Assembly (NCBI GenBank): GCA_965284435.1 | Contig: OZ260083.1 | Coordinates: 3,038,001 to 3,102,000 of the forward strand | From: CAIYZT01 sp947461435 | GTDB taxonomy: Bacteria; Pseudomonadota; Alphaproteobacteria; Rhodobacterales; Rhodobacteraceae | Reading direction: 5' to 3' | Length of the DNA stretch: 64,000 bases | Part shown: piece after piece, positions 26,272 to 35,000 of the stretch | How the letters are laid out: the number at the start of each line of letters is the position of its first letter | Numbering within the stretch: the first letter of the stretch is position 1 | Made by a program: the position numbers and the translations under genes | Notes under the pieces: generated by a model | Databases searched by the model: none | What the model saw: the letters and a program-made list of their open reading frames with translations, nothing else | What the model was told of the DNA's origin: nothing

Positions 26272-27744
26272 CTATTCGACTGATAAAGCAACGAAACGCG
26301 GGTCACCATTTGTCCGCACAAGCAACAAAAGGGACTTTCGGCCAGCTTCTTTGGCTTCTGCGACCCGATCCTCAAGATCACTGATCGCGTTAACCTTCTT
26401 CTGGCCCGCTTCCGTGACAATGTCTCCTTCGCGCAGACCTTTAGAATAAGCCTCCGAAGCCACGTCAACGGCCGTCACGACAACACCAGCCGCATTTGCA
26501 GGCAGAGCCATTGCCTCTTTCGCTGCATCATCCAAGGGCGACAACGTTAGACCCATGATCTGTGCGACTTGTGGAGCCTCCGGCATGGCTTCCGGCACCG
26601 CAGCAAGTTCAGACTCTCCTTCGGCCGTCTCACGGCGACCAAGAGTGACGGACACATTCACTTCTGCGCCGTCGCGCAAAACAACAACAGGCACCGCTTC
26701 GCCAATCGGGCTGTCAGCCACCGTGCGGGTCAGATCGCGCACATCCCCAACTGCCGTTCCATTGAATGTCAGAATAACATCTCCTGACAAAAGGCCGGCA
26801 TCCTTGGCAGGTCCATCTGGCACGTCGGTAATCAAAGCACCCTTTGCCTCCGACAATCCAATGGCTTCAGCAACATCAGGCGTAACATCCTGAATACGCA
26901 CACCCAACCAACCGCGACGAGTTTCACCATATTGCTTCAGTTGGTCAACGACTTTGGATACGACATTTGATCCCATCGAAAAACCAATGCCGATAGATCC
27001 ACCCGTCGGGGACAAGATGGCCGTATTAACGCCGATAACTTGACCGTCCATATTGAACAGAGGGCCACCCGAATTGCCTTTGTTTATCGCGGCGTCGGTT
27101 TGGATAAAGTCATCGTATGTGCCGGAAAGTTCGCGGCCACGGGCGGACACGATACCAGCGGAAACTGAGAACCCCTGCCCTAAGGGGTTGCCCATCGCCA
27201 TGACCCAGTCACCAACGCGCATCGCATCGCTGTCTCCAAAGGCGACGAAGGGAAGAGGCGTATCACTTTCCACTTTCAGCAGGGCAATATCGGTTTTCAA
27301 GTCAGTTCCGACAACTTTCGCATCCAGCTTTTTTCCGGAAAAGAATTCGATCGATATTTCGTCAGCGCCTTCGATCACGTGGTTGTTGGTCACAATATAG
27401 CCGTCGGCCGAGACGACAAAACCAGATCCTAAAGCTTCTTCGCGGCGCGGTTCCGCCGGGGCTTGGCCCTGGCCATTTTGATCCATGAAATCTTTGAACA
27501 ACTCTTCAAATGGAGAGCCCTTGGGCACCATGGGGTTGCCTTCTGCGGATGCCGCGACGACCGCTGAAGTTGTGATGTTAACCACGGAAGGGCTGACACC
27601 TTCGGCCAAATCGGCAAAGCTTTCGGGCGCCCCAAAGGCATAAACGGCGCTTGCGGTCGGGCCCATGGCCAGACCTAATCCAAGGCCAATTGCCAACAAG
27701 GGGCGGGTGGTTTTGCTACGGAACAAGACTTTGGTCAGTTGCAC
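26272..27744 (-). CDS. degQ: Periplasmic DegP/DegQ (HtrA) serine protease
   Basis: Envelope quality-control protease, 490 residues. A signal peptide ends near residue 35 (ASAVYA). The trypsin-like domain has H122 (TNNHVI), D152 (LKTDIALL) and S225 (GNSGGP). Two PDZ domains follow (about 295-385 and 395-485). GTG 27744 is chosen because GAGGAG precedes it by seven bases; upstream in-frame ATG would add 18 residues before the signal. Placed just downstream of hflK-hflC, as in many Alphaproteobacteria. degP versus degQ cannot be settled from sequence alone. Confidence 0.92.
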   Translation of the reverse strand: MQLTKVLFRSKTTRPLLAIGLGLGLAMGPTASAVYAFGAPESFADLAEGVSPSVVNITTSAVVAASAEGNPMVPKGSPFEELFKDFMDQNGQGQAPAEPRREEALGSGFVVSADGYIVTNNHVIEGADEISIEFFSGKKLDAKVVGTDLKTDIALLKVESDTPLPFVAFGDSDAMRVGDWVMAMGNPLGQGFSVSAGIVSARGRELSGTYDDFIQTDAAINKGNSGGPLFNMDGQVIGVNTAILSPTGGSIGIGFSMGSNVVSKVVDQLKQYGETRRGWLGVRIQDVTPDVAEAIGLSEAKGALITDVPDGPAKDAGLLSGDVILTFNGTAVGDVRDLTRTVADSPIGEAVPVVVLRDGAEVNVSVTLGRRETAEGESELAAVPEAMPEAPQVAQIMGLTLSPLDDAAKEAMALPANAAGVVVTAVDVASEAYSKGLREGDIVTEAGQKKVNAISDLEDRVAEAKEAGRKSLLLLVRTNGDPRFVALSVE

Positions 27745-27920
27745 GTTCGAACTCCTCTCGATGTGCGGCACAGACAATGGGCCGGCATGCCGCCGCATTT
27801 CTGATCACTTCCCATATTGGACCAAACCGAGCGCGGCGCAATGCACAGTGAAATCTCGATCTGTCAAAGCCCTGTGATCCGGCGGAAACATGCGTTGATG
27901 TTGTACCAACTGAAACTTGG

Positions 27921-27956
27921 CAAAAACCAATCGCCGCAGGTTTAACCCCGCGGCGA
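27921..27956 (-). terminator. Terminator after hflC
   Basis: TCGCCGC and GCGGCGA form a perfect 7-bp stem with a 12-base loop; on the minus strand it is followed by ATTGGTTTTT. It lies 29 bases past the hflC stop, so the protease gene is probably transcribed from its own promoter in 27745-27920. Confidence 0.75.
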
Positions 27957-27985
27957 CTTTGTAATTCCTGGAAGGGGCGATGGAC

Positions 27986-28885
27986 CTATGGGGTCGAAGT
28001 CCCTTCGGCAGTGCGTCCCCCGATCGAGGCACCTCCAAGATAGTCAAAGAATTCACTGTCTGGTGCCAGAACGATTGACGAGTTGGCCCCTTTCAGGGCC
28101 CGCTCATAGGCCGTCATTGATCGCGTGAATGCGAAAAATTCCGGATCCTTGCCGAAAGCTTCTGCATAAACACTATTCCGGGCGGCATCGGCCTCGCCCC
28201 GCACGATCTCCGCGTTCTTGCGCGCTTCTGACGTAACTTCAACCACTTCACGGTCGGCAGCCGCGCGAACCCGTTGTGCGGCTTCATTTCCCCGCGCAAT
28301 CTCATCCGCTGCCTCGCGTTCCCGCTCCGCTCTCATCCGTGCAAAGGTAGAGGCCAGATTTTGCTCAGGAAGATCCGTTCGGGTCAGACGGACGTCGATG
28401 ACGTCTACTCCGAACTCCACTGCCTCCAGTTTCGCCTTGTCGCGGATTTGATTCATCAGCGCTGTACGATCCTCGGATAGAACGCGGCTTGAAGGGACAG
28501 ATCCCAGAATTTCGCGGATCCCTGCATTTACGATACGGTCCAGGCGCAATTGCGCTTGTTCGACCCCGCCCGTACCCAAGGCTTCACGAAAGCGGACAAG
28601 GTCAACGATCCTCCAGCGTGCAAAGGCATCCACCACCAGTCGGCGATCGTCAGCAGGCGTAACTTCCATTTCCTGGGTAAAGAGCCCCAAGATCCGGTCT
28701 TCATAGCTGACGACTTCCTGCAGAAATGGAATTTTGAAGCCAAGACCCGGCTCGGTGCGGACTTGAACCACCTTTCCGAACTGCAGAACCAACACGCGCT
28801 CGCGCTCGTCCACCGTGAAAATAGAGGACATAACAAGGGCACCAATCAAGGCGAGGCCCGGAAGAATATACGTGGCGCGCATCAA
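27986..28885 (-). CDS. hflC: Membrane protease regulator HflC
   Basis: SPFH/band-7 protein that assembles with HflK around the FtsH protease, 299 residues. One N-terminal membrane helix (about 5-21) is followed by the band-7 domain (VDERERVLVLQFGKVVQVRTEPGLGFKIP) and a coiled coil rich in R, E and A at about 170-225. Start overlaps the hflK stop by four bases. Confidence 0.95.
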   Translation of the reverse strand: MMRATYILPGLALIGALVMSSIFTVDERERVLVLQFGKVVQVRTEPGLGFKIPFLQEVVSYEDRILGLFTQEMEVTPADDRRLVVDAFARWRIVDLVRFREALGTGGVEQAQLRLDRIVNAGIREILGSVPSSRVLSEDRTALMNQIRDKAKLEAVEFGVDVIDVRLTRTDLPEQNLASTFARMRAEREREAADEIARGNEAAQRVRAAADREVVEVTSEARKNAEIVRGEADAARNSVYAEAFGKDPEFFAFTRSMTAYERALKGANSSIVLAPDSEFFDYLGGASIGGRTAEGTSTP

Positions 28886-30069
28886 TTTGTCCCTCCGCTT
28901 CCGGCGGCGGCAGCATCGCGGCCGGCCGTCATTCCCAACTCATTCAATGGAAGAATGGGAACAACACCCGAATTTCCGCCTTCACCCCCTGCTGTTCCGT
29001 CCATGATGACCTTGTTCATCCCACCCAAAACTTTTTCCATCGTTTCAAGGTACATCCGCTTGCGCGTAACCTCGGGGGCTTTGACATATTCTGCATAGAC
29101 GGACAGAAAGCGCGCAGCATCACCTTCGGCTTCGTTCACGACCTGGGCCCGATAGGCCTCGGCCTCTTCCGTCAACTGCGCGGCTTGGCCGCGGGCACCG
29201 GCCGTGGCCTTGTTGGCATAGGCATCCGCCTCTTTCTCAAGTCGGTCCCGTTCCTGCTGGGCCGCTTGAACCGAGCGGAAAGCGTCAATAACCTCACCCG
29301 GCGGGTCTGCCTTGGCAAAGTTTACCCGGACGATATTGATGCCCGAATTGTAGCTGTCCAACGTAGCTTGCACCTGAGCGCGAAGATCCGTGGCGATCCG
29401 GCCTCGATCTCTGTTCAAGATTGGCGCAAGTTCACTGCGCGCAATGATATCCCGCATGGCAGATTCCGAGACGGCCTTGATGGTTCCCTGAGGGTCCGCA
29501 AGGTTGAACAGATAGAGTTCAGGGTTCGTAATGTTCCAGACAACTTGGAACTCGATATTCACGATGTTTTGGTCCCGCGTCAGCATGAGGCCGTTGCCCA
29601 TGGCTGAATTTTCATCAACGCCAATGTCGGTCACTTGTTCGCGGGTAACGGGCAGAATATCGATGGTCACAAAGGGCCAGGGGGCAAAATTCAGACCGGG
29701 CTCACCGATGGCTGAGAATTTGCCAAGGAACAGTTCAACCGATTTTTCTTCCGGCTTAACCGTGTAAAACGACATGAACCCCCACAACAAAGCTGCAGCC
29801 ACGGCCCCAATCGCCAGCCCTTGCCGAGTCACCGCAGGCCCCGGCATGCCGCCGCCGCCCGATGGCCCGCCGCCACCGTTTCCGCGGCCGCCCATCAGAA
29901 CGCGTAGCTGTTCTTGACCCTTGCGCATGATCTCGTCGATCTCAGGAACGCCACTCGCTCCCTGAGGTTTTCGCGGTCCGCGCCCGTTTGGAACACCGCT
30001 TGGGCCTTTGTCGTCATCGTCCGGACCGCCTTTACCGCCGCTGCCCCACGGACCACCGCTTCCTGCCAT
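28882..30069 (-). CDS. hflK: Membrane protease regulator HflK
   Basis: Partner of HflC, 395 residues. The first 80 residues are Gly/Pro-rich, typical of HflK, then a membrane helix at about 83-103 and a band-7 domain with PEEKSVELFLGKFSAIGEPGLNFAPWP. ATG 30069 with an AAGGGAAA ribosome site is chosen over an in-frame start that would extend into gor. hflK-hflC overlap and form one operon. Confidence 0.95.
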   Translation of the reverse strand: MAGSGGPWGSGGKGGPDDDDKGPSGVPNGRGPRKPQGASGVPEIDEIMRKGQEQLRVLMGGRGNGGGGPSGGGGMPGPAVTRQGLAIGAVAAALLWGFMSFYTVKPEEKSVELFLGKFSAIGEPGLNFAPWPFVTIDILPVTREQVTDIGVDENSAMGNGLMLTRDQNIVNIEFQVVWNITNPELYLFNLADPQGTIKAVSESAMRDIIARSELAPILNRDRGRIATDLRAQVQATLDSYNSGINIVRVNFAKADPPGEVIDAFRSVQAAQQERDRLEKEADAYANKATAGARGQAAQLTEEAEAYRAQVVNEAEGDAARFLSVYAEYVKAPEVTRKRMYLETMEKVLGGMNKVIMDGTAGGEGGNSGVVPILPLNELGMTAGRDAAAAGSGGTN

Positions 30070-30124
30070 CGACTTTCCCTTTTTCAATTGTCTTGCGTCA
30101 TACCTGTGTATTTGCGCGTAAATT

Positions 30125-31501
30125 TCAAGCTTTGATCGTGGCGCCAATTTGCCGCGTGACCTTCCGCATGGTCACAATCTCTTCCGATGCAGTTGGATGA
30201 ACGGCAACGGTGCGGTCAAAATCGCCTTTTGTTGCCCCAAGTTTTACCGCAATTGCCGCCAGTTGTATCATTTCGCCGGCACCCGGCCCAACAATGTGAC
30301 AGCCCAAAACCTTTTGAGTTTCTGTGTCGACGACCAGCTTCATCAAGTATTGTTCCGGCATACCGGCAAAGGCCGTGCGCATGGGCCGGAACTTTGAAAC
30401 GTAAACATCCGTCAGTCCGCGAGCCGCTGCCTGCTCTTCCGTCAAGCCTATCGTGCCAAACTCAGGTTGGGTAAACACGGCACTTGGAACGAGTTCATGA
30501 TCAGCCTTCGTGGGCCGCGCGTTAAACAGGGTATCTGCCAACGCATGACCCTCACGAATGGCAACCGGGGTAAGGTTGATGCGGTCCGTCACATCGCCTA
30601 CGGCATAAACGGAAGGCAAAACCGTTTGACTAAACTCATCCACAATCACTGCGCCCGTAGATTTCACCGTGACACCGATCTGTTCAAGGCCGAGCCCCGC
30701 CGTATTGGGCCTTCTGCCTGTGGCATACAGCACCAAGTCGCACGAAAAAATTTCACCGAGGCTGCTATGGACTGCAATGTGATCGTCTGCCTTGTCCAAT
30801 CGCACGACATCACGACCCCGCATAATCTGAATTCCTGACCTTTCCATGCCAGCTACGACATGCGTCCGCGCTTCAATGTCGAAGCCCCGCAGAATTTCGT
30901 CACCACGGTAGATTTGTGTGACTTTCACCCCAAGGCCATTCAAAATACAGGCAAATTCAGAGGCGATATAGCCGCCCCCGACAATGACGGCCTTTGCAGG
31001 CAATTTGGGCAGATGAAACATCGCGTCCGACGTCACGGCCAGATCTGCGCCCGGGATTTGTGGCACAAAAGGCAAACCGCCGGTTGCAATCAGGATGTGT
31101 TTTGCTGTGATGGTCTTCCCTGTCGACAAAGCAATCGTGTGGGGGTCAATCAAACTTGCTCGCGCGTCGTAGATGATGACACCAGCCGTTTGCAGCGTCT
31201 TGCGGTAGGCTGCTTCAAGCCGGGTCAACTCATTTTCAAGGGTGTTTCGAAACGGCGTCCAGTCAAAAGAACCGATCGTGGCGTCCCATCCGTAGGCCCG
31301 CGCCTGCGAGACGGCTTCTGGCATTTCCGAAGCGAAGACCATGAGTTTTTTGGGTACACAGCCCCTTATGACACAAGTTCCGCCCATCCGGCTTTCTTCT
31401 GCCAGCGCTACGCGTGCACCGCCTTCGCTGGCCGCAATTCGCGCCGCGCGCACACCTCCGGAACCACCACCAATCACAAACAAATCATAGTCAAATGTCA
31501 T
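30125..31501 (-). CDS. gor: Glutathione-disulfide reductase
   Basis: NADPH-dependent flavoenzyme keeping glutathione reduced, 458 residues. FAD loop GGGSGG (11-16), redox-active pair C43 and C48 in GGTCVIRGCVPKK, NADPH loop VIVGGGYIASEFA, and the C-terminal catalytic HPTASEE (435-441) are all intact. It lies 55 bases upstream of hflK and 149 bases downstream of rpiA on the same strand. Two GST genes occur 3 kb away but are not in the same operon. Confidence 0.94.
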   Translation of the reverse strand: MTFDYDLFVIGGGSGGVRAARIAASEGGARVALAEESRMGGTCVIRGCVPKKLMVFASEMPEAVSQARAYGWDATIGSFDWTPFRNTLENELTRLEAAYRKTLQTAGVIIYDARASLIDPHTIALSTGKTITAKHILIATGGLPFVPQIPGADLAVTSDAMFHLPKLPAKAVIVGGGYIASEFACILNGLGVKVTQIYRGDEILRGFDIEARTHVVAGMERSGIQIMRGRDVVRLDKADDHIAVHSSLGEIFSCDLVLYATGRRPNTAGLGLEQIGVTVKSTGAVIVDEFSQTVLPSVYAVGDVTDRINLTPVAIREGHALADTLFNARPTKADHELVPSAVFTQPEFGTIGLTEEQAAARGLTDVYVSKFRPMRTAFAGMPEQYLMKLVVDTETQKVLGCHIVGPGAGEMIQLAAIAVKLGATKGDFDRTVAVHPTASEEIVTMRKVTRQIGATIKA

Positions 31502-31650
31502 CTGATCCTCCAGTCGCGCAATCGGTGAGCACGGATTGGTCCCGTTTCATCAGATCAAGGGGGTGAGTGCCACCAGAAAAAGGCACTGATCCGCCAGTCG
31601 GAACCAGCAAGAACTGGATAAAACGGGTCAAAGCATTGCGCCTTCCAGGA

Positions 31651-32439
31651 TCAATCGCCCAGATCGGCAAAAATGTTCAACGACGGCGCAAACTCAATAC
31701 GTTCCTGCGCTTCAGATCCAGCATTGATGTCTTTCACGATAACGCGCCCATCGGCATGACCAACCACCACGATATCGCAGATGTCTATGAAAAGACCATT
31801 TTCAACAACACCGGGAATTTGGTTCAAAACCAACGCCAATTGACGCGGATTGCCGATACGCTTCAAGTGCAAATCAAGAATGTAATTGGCCTCGTCCGTG
31901 ATCAATGGTTTGTCACCGTTCATGCGCAACGTCACATCGCGGTCCAACACGTCCATCGAAACCAAAAGCTCTTCAACAAGCGCTTTGCTGGTTTGCCAGC
32001 CAAACGGGATAATCTCGATCGGAAGTGGAAAGGCGCCAAGCTGCGCGACCTCTTTTGCGGCATCGGCAATCACAATCATCTGGTCCGATGCGGTGGCCAC
32101 GATCTTTTCTTGAAGCAAGGCCGCCCCGCCCCCTTTGATCAACGCCAGATTCAAATCGAACTCGTCTGCACCATCAATCGTAAGGTCCAACCACTTGGCA
32201 TCATCCAAACTTGTCACAACAATGCCAAGCCTACGGGCAAGTTCGGCAGTCCGCGTCGACGTTGGCACACCAACGATCTTTAGACCCTCTTCGCGAACAC
32301 GCTCGGCCAGACAGCGCACCATCCATGCCGCCGTTGACCCAGTGCCAAGGCCGACTTTCATCCCCGATTCAACAAACTGGACGGCACGTTTTGCTGCCAC
32401 GAACTTTGCCTTGTCGATCGGGGAAAGGTCAGCGGTCAT
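31651..32439 (-). CDS. rpiA: Ribose-5-phosphate isomerase A
   Basis: Interconverts ribose 5-phosphate and ribulose 5-phosphate, 262 residues. Substrate-loop GLGTGSTA, the catalytic segment TIDGADEFD and LIKGGGAALLQEKIVA are all present. The C terminus is longer by about 30 residues than in E. coli RpiA, as usual in this group. Divergent from mntH. Confidence 0.95.
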   Translation of the reverse strand: MTADLSPIDKAKFVAAKRAVQFVESGMKVGLGTGSTAAWMVRCLAERVREEGLKIVGVPTSTRTAELARRLGIVVTSLDDAKWLDLTIDGADEFDLNLALIKGGGAALLQEKIVATASDQMIVIADAAKEVAQLGAFPLPIEIIPFGWQTSKALVEELLVSMDVLDRDVTLRMNGDKPLITDEANYILDLHLKRIGNPRQLALVLNQIPGVVENGLFIDICDIVVVGHADGRVIVKDINAGSEAQERIEFAPSLNIFADLGD

Positions 32440-32552
32440 CTTTTTCTCCTAATGTGGATGACCACCTTATAGGTGGGCTTTCTTCGTTGAGCGAGGGGGT
32501 TTTGCGCCGGACCAAGAGGAAAGACTTGATCTAATCACTCCCTATTCTATAT

Positions 32553-32567
32553 TGAGAATAATTCTCA
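32553..32567. promoter_or_regulatory. Palindromic operator upstream of mntH (Mur/Fur/MntR type)
   Basis: TGAGAATAATTCTCA is a perfect 7-1-7 inverted repeat ending 22 bases before the mntH ATG in an AT-rich stretch. Its shape and AT content fit a Fur-superfamily site; in Alphaproteobacteria mntH is commonly repressed by manganese through Mur, so Mur is the likely ligand. The protein that binds is inferred. Confidence 0.65.
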
Positions 32568-32589
32568 TTTTCAAGAAGTCGGCACCTTC

Positions 32590-33933
32590 ATGACAACCGA
32601 ACCCAATATCTTCAACCTTTCGGGCTGGGCCAGCCCTCGCGGCGAAGCGGCGTTGAGCGAGGTACATCGTTCCGTTGTCTTGCCGTCGGGACGATGGCGC
32701 AAGTTCGCGGCCTTTCTGGGCCCCGGATATATGGTGGCCGTCGGCTATATGGATCCCGGCAACTGGGCGACGTCCATCGCAGGCGGTTCGAAATTTGGGT
32801 ATACCCTTCTGTTCGTCGCGCTGTTGTCGAACTTGATGGCCATCATTCTGCAATCCCTGACCGCCCGTTTGGCCATCGGCTCTGGGCGCGATCTTGCGCA
32901 GGCCTGCCGCGACGCCTTTCCCAGATATATATCCATTCCACTTTGGATATTGGCCGAATTGGCGATCATCGCGACCGACATTGCAGAGGTAATCGGCACG
33001 GCCATCGGCCTGAACCTTTTGTTCGGTATACCATTGGAACTGGGTGTCATCATTACAGCGCTCGATGTCTTTCTTATCTTGTGGTTGCAGAATAAGGGAT
33101 TTCGTTGGCTGGAAGCCTTCGTCGTGACACTTCTATTGGTCATCGCTGTTTGTTTTGGCCTTCAGATTGCCTTGGCAAACCCAGATTGGGGCGGCGTCAT
33201 TCGAGGCTTCGCGCCGACGGTAGAAATCGTCAAGAATCCAGAAATGCTGTACCTCGCTCTCGGCATTTTGGGGGCAACAGTCATGCCGCACAATCTGTAT
33301 CTTCATTCCGCCATTGTTCAGACACGGGCCTACGGCGATAGCTTGCCGGAAAAACGTCAGGCACTGACCTATGCCACGATCGACAGCACTGTCGCCCTAA
33401 TGTTCGCGTTGATGATCAATGCATCGATTCTTATACTTGCGGCTGCGTCATTTCACGCCGTGGGTCAGACCGACGTTGTAGATCTTGGACAAGCCCATGC
33501 GATCTTGGGCCCATTGTTGGGTGCCGCGATCGCCCCAACCCTGTTTGCCGTGTCCCTTTTGGCCTGCGGCCTCAATTCCACCGTCACGGCAACATTGGCG
33601 GGTCAGGCCGTCATGGAAGGTTTCTTGCAGATCCGCTTGGCCCCATGGCTGCGCCGTCTGATTACAAGAGCAATCGCCATTTTGCCTGCCGCGGGCGTAA
33701 CGATCGCCTATGGATCAGAAGGAACAGGAGAACTTCTCATTCTGACGCAGGTGGTTTTGTCATTGCAACTCAGCTTTGCCGTTGTGCCGCTGGTCATCTT
33801 TACATCGGACCGACTCAAGATGGGCGCCTTGCGCTCACCCGGTTGGTTGATAGCGATTTCCGTGTTGATCGCGCTGGCAATCGTTGTTCTCAATCTTAAG
33901 CTGCTTGTCGATTTTTTCGGACTAACCGGGTAG
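32590..33933 (+). CDS. mntH: Nramp-family manganese (divalent metal) transporter
   Basis: Proton-coupled Mn(II)/Fe(II) importer, 447 residues with about 11 membrane helices. Metal-site residues D55 and N58 in DPGNW, and A229 and M232 in ATVMPHN, are conserved. The palindrome 22 bases before the start suggests metal-dependent repression. No strong ribosome site is visible before ATG 32590. Followed by a 400-base gap. Confidence 0.94.
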   Translation: MTTEPNIFNLSGWASPRGEAALSEVHRSVVLPSGRWRKFAAFLGPGYMVAVGYMDPGNWATSIAGGSKFGYTLLFVALLSNLMAIILQSLTARLAIGSGRDLAQACRDAFPRYISIPLWILAELAIIATDIAEVIGTAIGLNLLFGIPLELGVIITALDVFLILWLQNKGFRWLEAFVVTLLLVIAVCFGLQIALANPDWGGVIRGFAPTVEIVKNPEMLYLALGILGATVMPHNLYLHSAIVQTRAYGDSLPEKRQALTYATIDSTVALMFALMINASILILAAASFHAVGQTDVVDLGQAHAILGPLLGAAIAPTLFAVSLLACGLNSTVTATLAGQAVMEGFLQIRLAPWLRRLITRAIAILPAAGVTIAYGSEGTGELLILTQVVLSLQLSFAVVPLVIFTSDRLKMGALRSPGWLIAISVLIALAIVVLNLKLLVDFFGLTG

Positions 33934-34335
33934 ACAAGACGCGGCACGAATTTCAGCGACAGTCGCGCCGACGTCGGGAAAGGTCGGGGCCTGTTTTCAC
34001 AATCATCTTGCAGAAGAATCGGACAAAGCTCCGTCCTGGGGCCCGATCACCTTTTCAAAGCCACCTCTTCATTTGAGATCCTTTTCCAATGCAATCCTAG
34101 GTTTCCCTTCCTTTGGCAAAAGTTGTCGATCCAACCATCAGCGGTTGGTAAACTGGGATAGATTAATCAGCGGCCATGGTGCCTTCCCACTCGATTTTGG
34201 GGCGCCAGCGCGGAACCTTTGTTGATAAAGAGCGGTTCATAGTCAAACCTCGCTCCGAAGAGGTCGTTTTTCGTCGCCTTGATCTTATGAAACCCGGCAA
34301 TACTTCCTGTCTGAACACGCAAAAAAAGGCCGCAC
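33934..34335. other. Intergenic stretch after mntH
   Basis: About 400 bases without a sizeable gene. It contains a perfect 6-bp hairpin (CCAACC/GGTTGG, 34131-34148) without a T-run and, on the minus strand, a possible 25-codon gene (34163-34240) reported separately. No clear mntH terminator was found. Confidence 0.5.
34163..34240 (-). CDS. Possible small protein, 25 aa
   Basis: A 25-codon frame starting MNRSLSTKVPRW and ending with stop TAA at 34163. A strong ribosome site, GAGG, lies seven bases before the ATG. The composition (basic first half, W-containing KIEWEGT) is not obviously random, but no family is recognised. It is alone in a 400-base gap between plus-strand genes. Could be a leader peptide, small protein or chance. 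Confidence 0.3.
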   Translation of the reverse strand: MNRSLSTKVPRWRPKIEWEGTMAAD

Positions 34336-34995
34336 ATGTATACTCTGCGCTTTTCCCCCGACTCTGCGTCGCTGATCGTGCGGCTTATTCTTGAAGAGTT
34401 GGCCCTTCCTTATGAAGCCCGGCAAATTGATCGGGCAGCGGGGGAACTGTCGAGCCCGGAATACCGCGCGCTTCATCCATTGGGAAAGATCCCCGCAATG
34501 GAAACCCCCAACGGACCCATGTTTGAATCGGCCGCCATTTTGTTGTACCTATCCGACAGACATCCTGGCCTTGCACCTGCGCCTGATGCCCAAGACCGGG
34601 CCGCCTTTCTAAAGTGGTTCTTTTTCACGTCGACCAATATCCATACGACGCTGATGGACATCTATTATCCAGAACGGGTTGCAGGCGACGCTGCGGCGGG
34701 CTCCGTGGTGACCCATGCCTCAGCCAAAATGAAAACGCTGCTTGCCGCGATAAACCAAGCCGCGGAAGAAAACCCTAACTGGCTGTCTTTTGAACAACCC
34801 AGCCTTTTGGGCTATTACATCGCTGTGTTGATGCGCTGGCTTGGGCAAAATGATCCGGACGCAACTGGATACATAAAGGCGTCCGATTACCCGGCATTGC
34901 ACAAAGTTCTGGCCATGCTTGAGATGCGTCCCGCTTCTCTTGCCGTCGCCGCCGCCGAAGGACTTGGCAAAACGATCTTTACGATGCCGGGCTAA
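34336..34995 (+). CDS. Glutathione S-transferase family protein (copy 1)
   Basis: A 219-residue GST: thioredoxin-like N domain (MYTLRFSPDSASLIVRLILEE) with GKIPAMETPNGPMFESAAILLYL, where the ESAAI segment contacts glutathione, then an all-helical C domain. A Ser (S8 or S11) may be the catalytic residue, as in bacterial theta/beta-like classes. Five bases separate it from a second, related GST gene. Substrate unknown. Confidence 0.85.
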   Translation: MYTLRFSPDSASLIVRLILEELALPYEARQIDRAAGELSSPEYRALHPLGKIPAMETPNGPMFESAAILLYLSDRHPGLAPAPDAQDRAAFLKWFFFTSTNIHTTLMDIYYPERVAGDAAAGSVVTHASAKMKTLLAAINQAAEENPNWLSFEQPSLLGYYIAVLMRWLGQNDPDATGYIKASDYPALHKVLAMLEMRPASLAVAAAEGLGKTIFTMPG

Positions 34996-35000
34996 CCAAG

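Noticed and set aside
27745..27985. A DUF2065 gene between hflC and the protease, common in relatives
   Set aside because: No frame here encodes a plausible small membrane protein; the stretch holds a terminator and promoter space only.
34131..34148. Hairpin CCAACC/GGTTGG as mntH terminator
   Set aside because: It is nearly 200 bases from mntH, only 6 bp long, and neither side has a T-run.
34176..34394. Plus-strand 72-aa frame before the first GST
   Set aside because: It overlaps the GST start out of frame, has no ribosome site and no protein-like composition.
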